Below, one piece after another: positions 62,995-64,000 of a DNA stretch of 64,000 bases. How positions within the stretch are numbered: position 1 is the stretch's first letter; each line of letters begins with the position of its first letter. The stretch is from Microcyclosporella mali (taxonomy: Eukaryota > Ascomycota > Dothideomycetes > Mycosphaerellales > Mycosphaerellaceae), in contig NHNU01000010.1 in NCBI GenBank assembly GCA_002785985.1, positions 806,001-870,000 on the forward strand. Direction: 5' to 3'. A model generated the notes under the pieces. That model saw only the letters and a program-made list of their open reading frames with translations. It was not told where the DNA came from and ran no database searches. Made by a program: the position numbers and the translations under genes.

Positions 62995-64000
62995 ATGCCT
63001 GCGCTCGGTGAAGACGAAGGAGGTTGGGAGGATGCGCCTGCGATGCGCGAGTGGACAGTCACGAAGCAGCGCGTAGATCTTGACGTCGACTTTCCGAGGC
63101 GCTCGCTGAAGGGTAGCACCGAGATCACCATCGAACCACTGAGCAGAGACCTGAGACAGGTGCGCCTACACTGCCGACAATGTAAGCCTACCTCCGTCCA
63201 GGTGGGCGGTATGGCCGCGAAGTGGGAGTACCTCGATCCTTACCATCGTGCATCTATGTCGAATAGGTCGACAGTACACCAGCACGGCATGCTGAAGTCC
63301 AGGATTGAGAGCTCCTTGAGACCTTCGCCGGAGCCACAACTCTACATCACATTACCCGCCAAGGTCAAGATCACCGAGATCCTAGCAGATCCAAAGGCAC
63401 TTCCACCGCTGGCGAACGGCGATAGTCAGAGGAAGGAAAGTGATGCTCTAGGAGCATCGGAGACACCGGTGGTAGAGAAATCAGGCGTTCAGCTCCAGCA
63501 TTTTGCGCCACTCAAGATCACGATCGAGTTTGAAGTGGATACCTGCCGAGATGGAGTACATTGGGTGGGCTGTGAAGATGGCGATAACCGCTTTCCCTAT
63601 GTCTACACCAAGCTGGAACCATGGGCAGGCAGTTTGTCTCACATATTCCCCTGTCTGGATGATGCGACCTCCCGATGTGGATGGGAGCTTGCATTCCGGT
63701 GCCCACGAACATTGGGAGATGCGTTCAAGAAGCCTAAGGCTGTACTTGCGCTTCCTGAAGGCCGAGCAGTAAACTCAACCAACGGCGACGTTGAGATTGT
63801 GAACGGTGTCCATGCACGAGCGGCAGAGGCAGCTCCTGAGGCAGAAGAATTCTACATCAATCTGAGTGAGGAAGACGCTGCACTAGAACTTGCCATTCTG
63901 TGCGTTGGCGAAGCCACACATGATTCAGCAGATATTGAGGACGATACTCGACACACGGTCACATTCAGTCTTGACACGCCAGTGACGGCACGACACGTCG
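62995..64000 (+). CDS. TAF2: TFIID subunit TAF2, 5' part
   Basis: The ATG at 62995 opens a frame that stays open to the window edge (335 residues). It begins MPALGEDEGGWEDAPAMREW and VTKQRVDLDVDFPRRSLKGS, the M1-aminopeptidase-like N-terminal domain of TAF2. The diagnostic segment is DGVHWVGCEDGDNRFPYVYT, LEPWAGSLSHIFPCLDD and CGWELAFRCPRTLGDA. A longer, poorly conserved insert (ADPKALPPLANGDSQRKESD) precedes it. TAF2 binds initiator DNA within TFIID and lacks peptidase activity. Full-length fungal TAF2 is well over 1000 residues, so most of it lies beyond the window. Confidence 0.92.
   Translation, partial: MPALGEDEGGWEDAPAMREWTVTKQRVDLDVDFPRRSLKGSTEITIEPLSRDLRQVRLHCRQCKPTSVQVGGMAAKWEYLDPYHRASMSNRSTVHQHGMLKSRIESSLRPSPEPQLYITLPAKVKITEILADPKALPPLANGDSQRKESDALGASETPVVEKSGVQLQHFAPLKITIEFEVDTCRDGVHWVGCEDGDNRFPYVYTKLEPWAGSLSHIFPCLDDATSRCGWELAFRCPRTLGDAFKKPKAVLALPEGRAVNSTNGDVEIVNGVHARAAEAAPEAEEFYINLSEEDAALELAILCVGEATHDSADIEDDTRHTVTFSLDTPVTARHV

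Overview
The window is nuclear DNA of a filamentous ascomycete. The evidence is the gene set (Hrq1, Tvp23, Taf2, DUF3807, DUF7580, the fungal ULD/C2H2 family), the many 50-70 nt GT-AG introns, and a long AT-rich block in which C is almost never followed by A or G, as RIP (repeat-induced point mutation) leaves behind. The gene families fit Dothideomycetes, possibly Mycosphaerellaceae, but that placement is inference. Spliced models were built by hand; most were checked by summing exon lengths to a multiple of three.

Layout. 1-26 kb is gene-rich housekeeping DNA: a partial unknown gene, HRQ1-like helicase, L-fuconate dehydratase-like enolase, a SnoaL-like protein, an intron-containing tRNA-Pro(CGG), an F-box-like protein, a nuclear gene for mitochondrial ribosomal protein uS3m, an ANCHR-like B-box protein, a GNAT acetyltransferase, a SLOG-like protein, a frameshifted ankyrin protein, ATP synthase gamma (ATP3), DNA topoisomerase I (TOP1) and tRNA-guanine transglycosylase (QTRT1-like). 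The last has a 10-nt micro-exon and carries the only run of Ns in an intron. 26.5-32.9 kb is a gene-free, AT-rich satellite block made of repeated long hairpins, with a very regular ~300 bp tandem period in its right half. It is followed by a (CACCYAA)n heptamer array, degenerate duplications and broken reading frames (33-36 kb). 36-45.8 kb returns to genes: a secreted protein, CLYBL-like lyase, a D-2-hydroxyacid dehydrogenase, a PWWP chromatin protein and a second secreted protein. 46.2-50.1 kb holds two tandem decayed genes, next to an intact DUF7580 gene; these belong to lineage-expanded fungal families. 52.5-64 kb is housekeeping and metabolic: TVP23, FAHD1-like acylpyruvase, a secreted Cys-rich protein, a secreted dienelactone hydrolase, a DUF3807 protein, a DUF1295 reductase-like membrane protein and the 5' part of TAF2.

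There is no obvious biosynthetic cluster. The most unusual items are the hairpin satellite, the intracellular transfer of rps3 to the nucleus, the locally concentrated pseudogenes with C-to-T type stops, and the QTRT1 micro-exon. Carbon-metabolism enzymes (fuconate dehydratase, CLYBL, hydroxyacid dehydrogenase, FAHD1, dienelactone hydrolase) are scattered and look independent.
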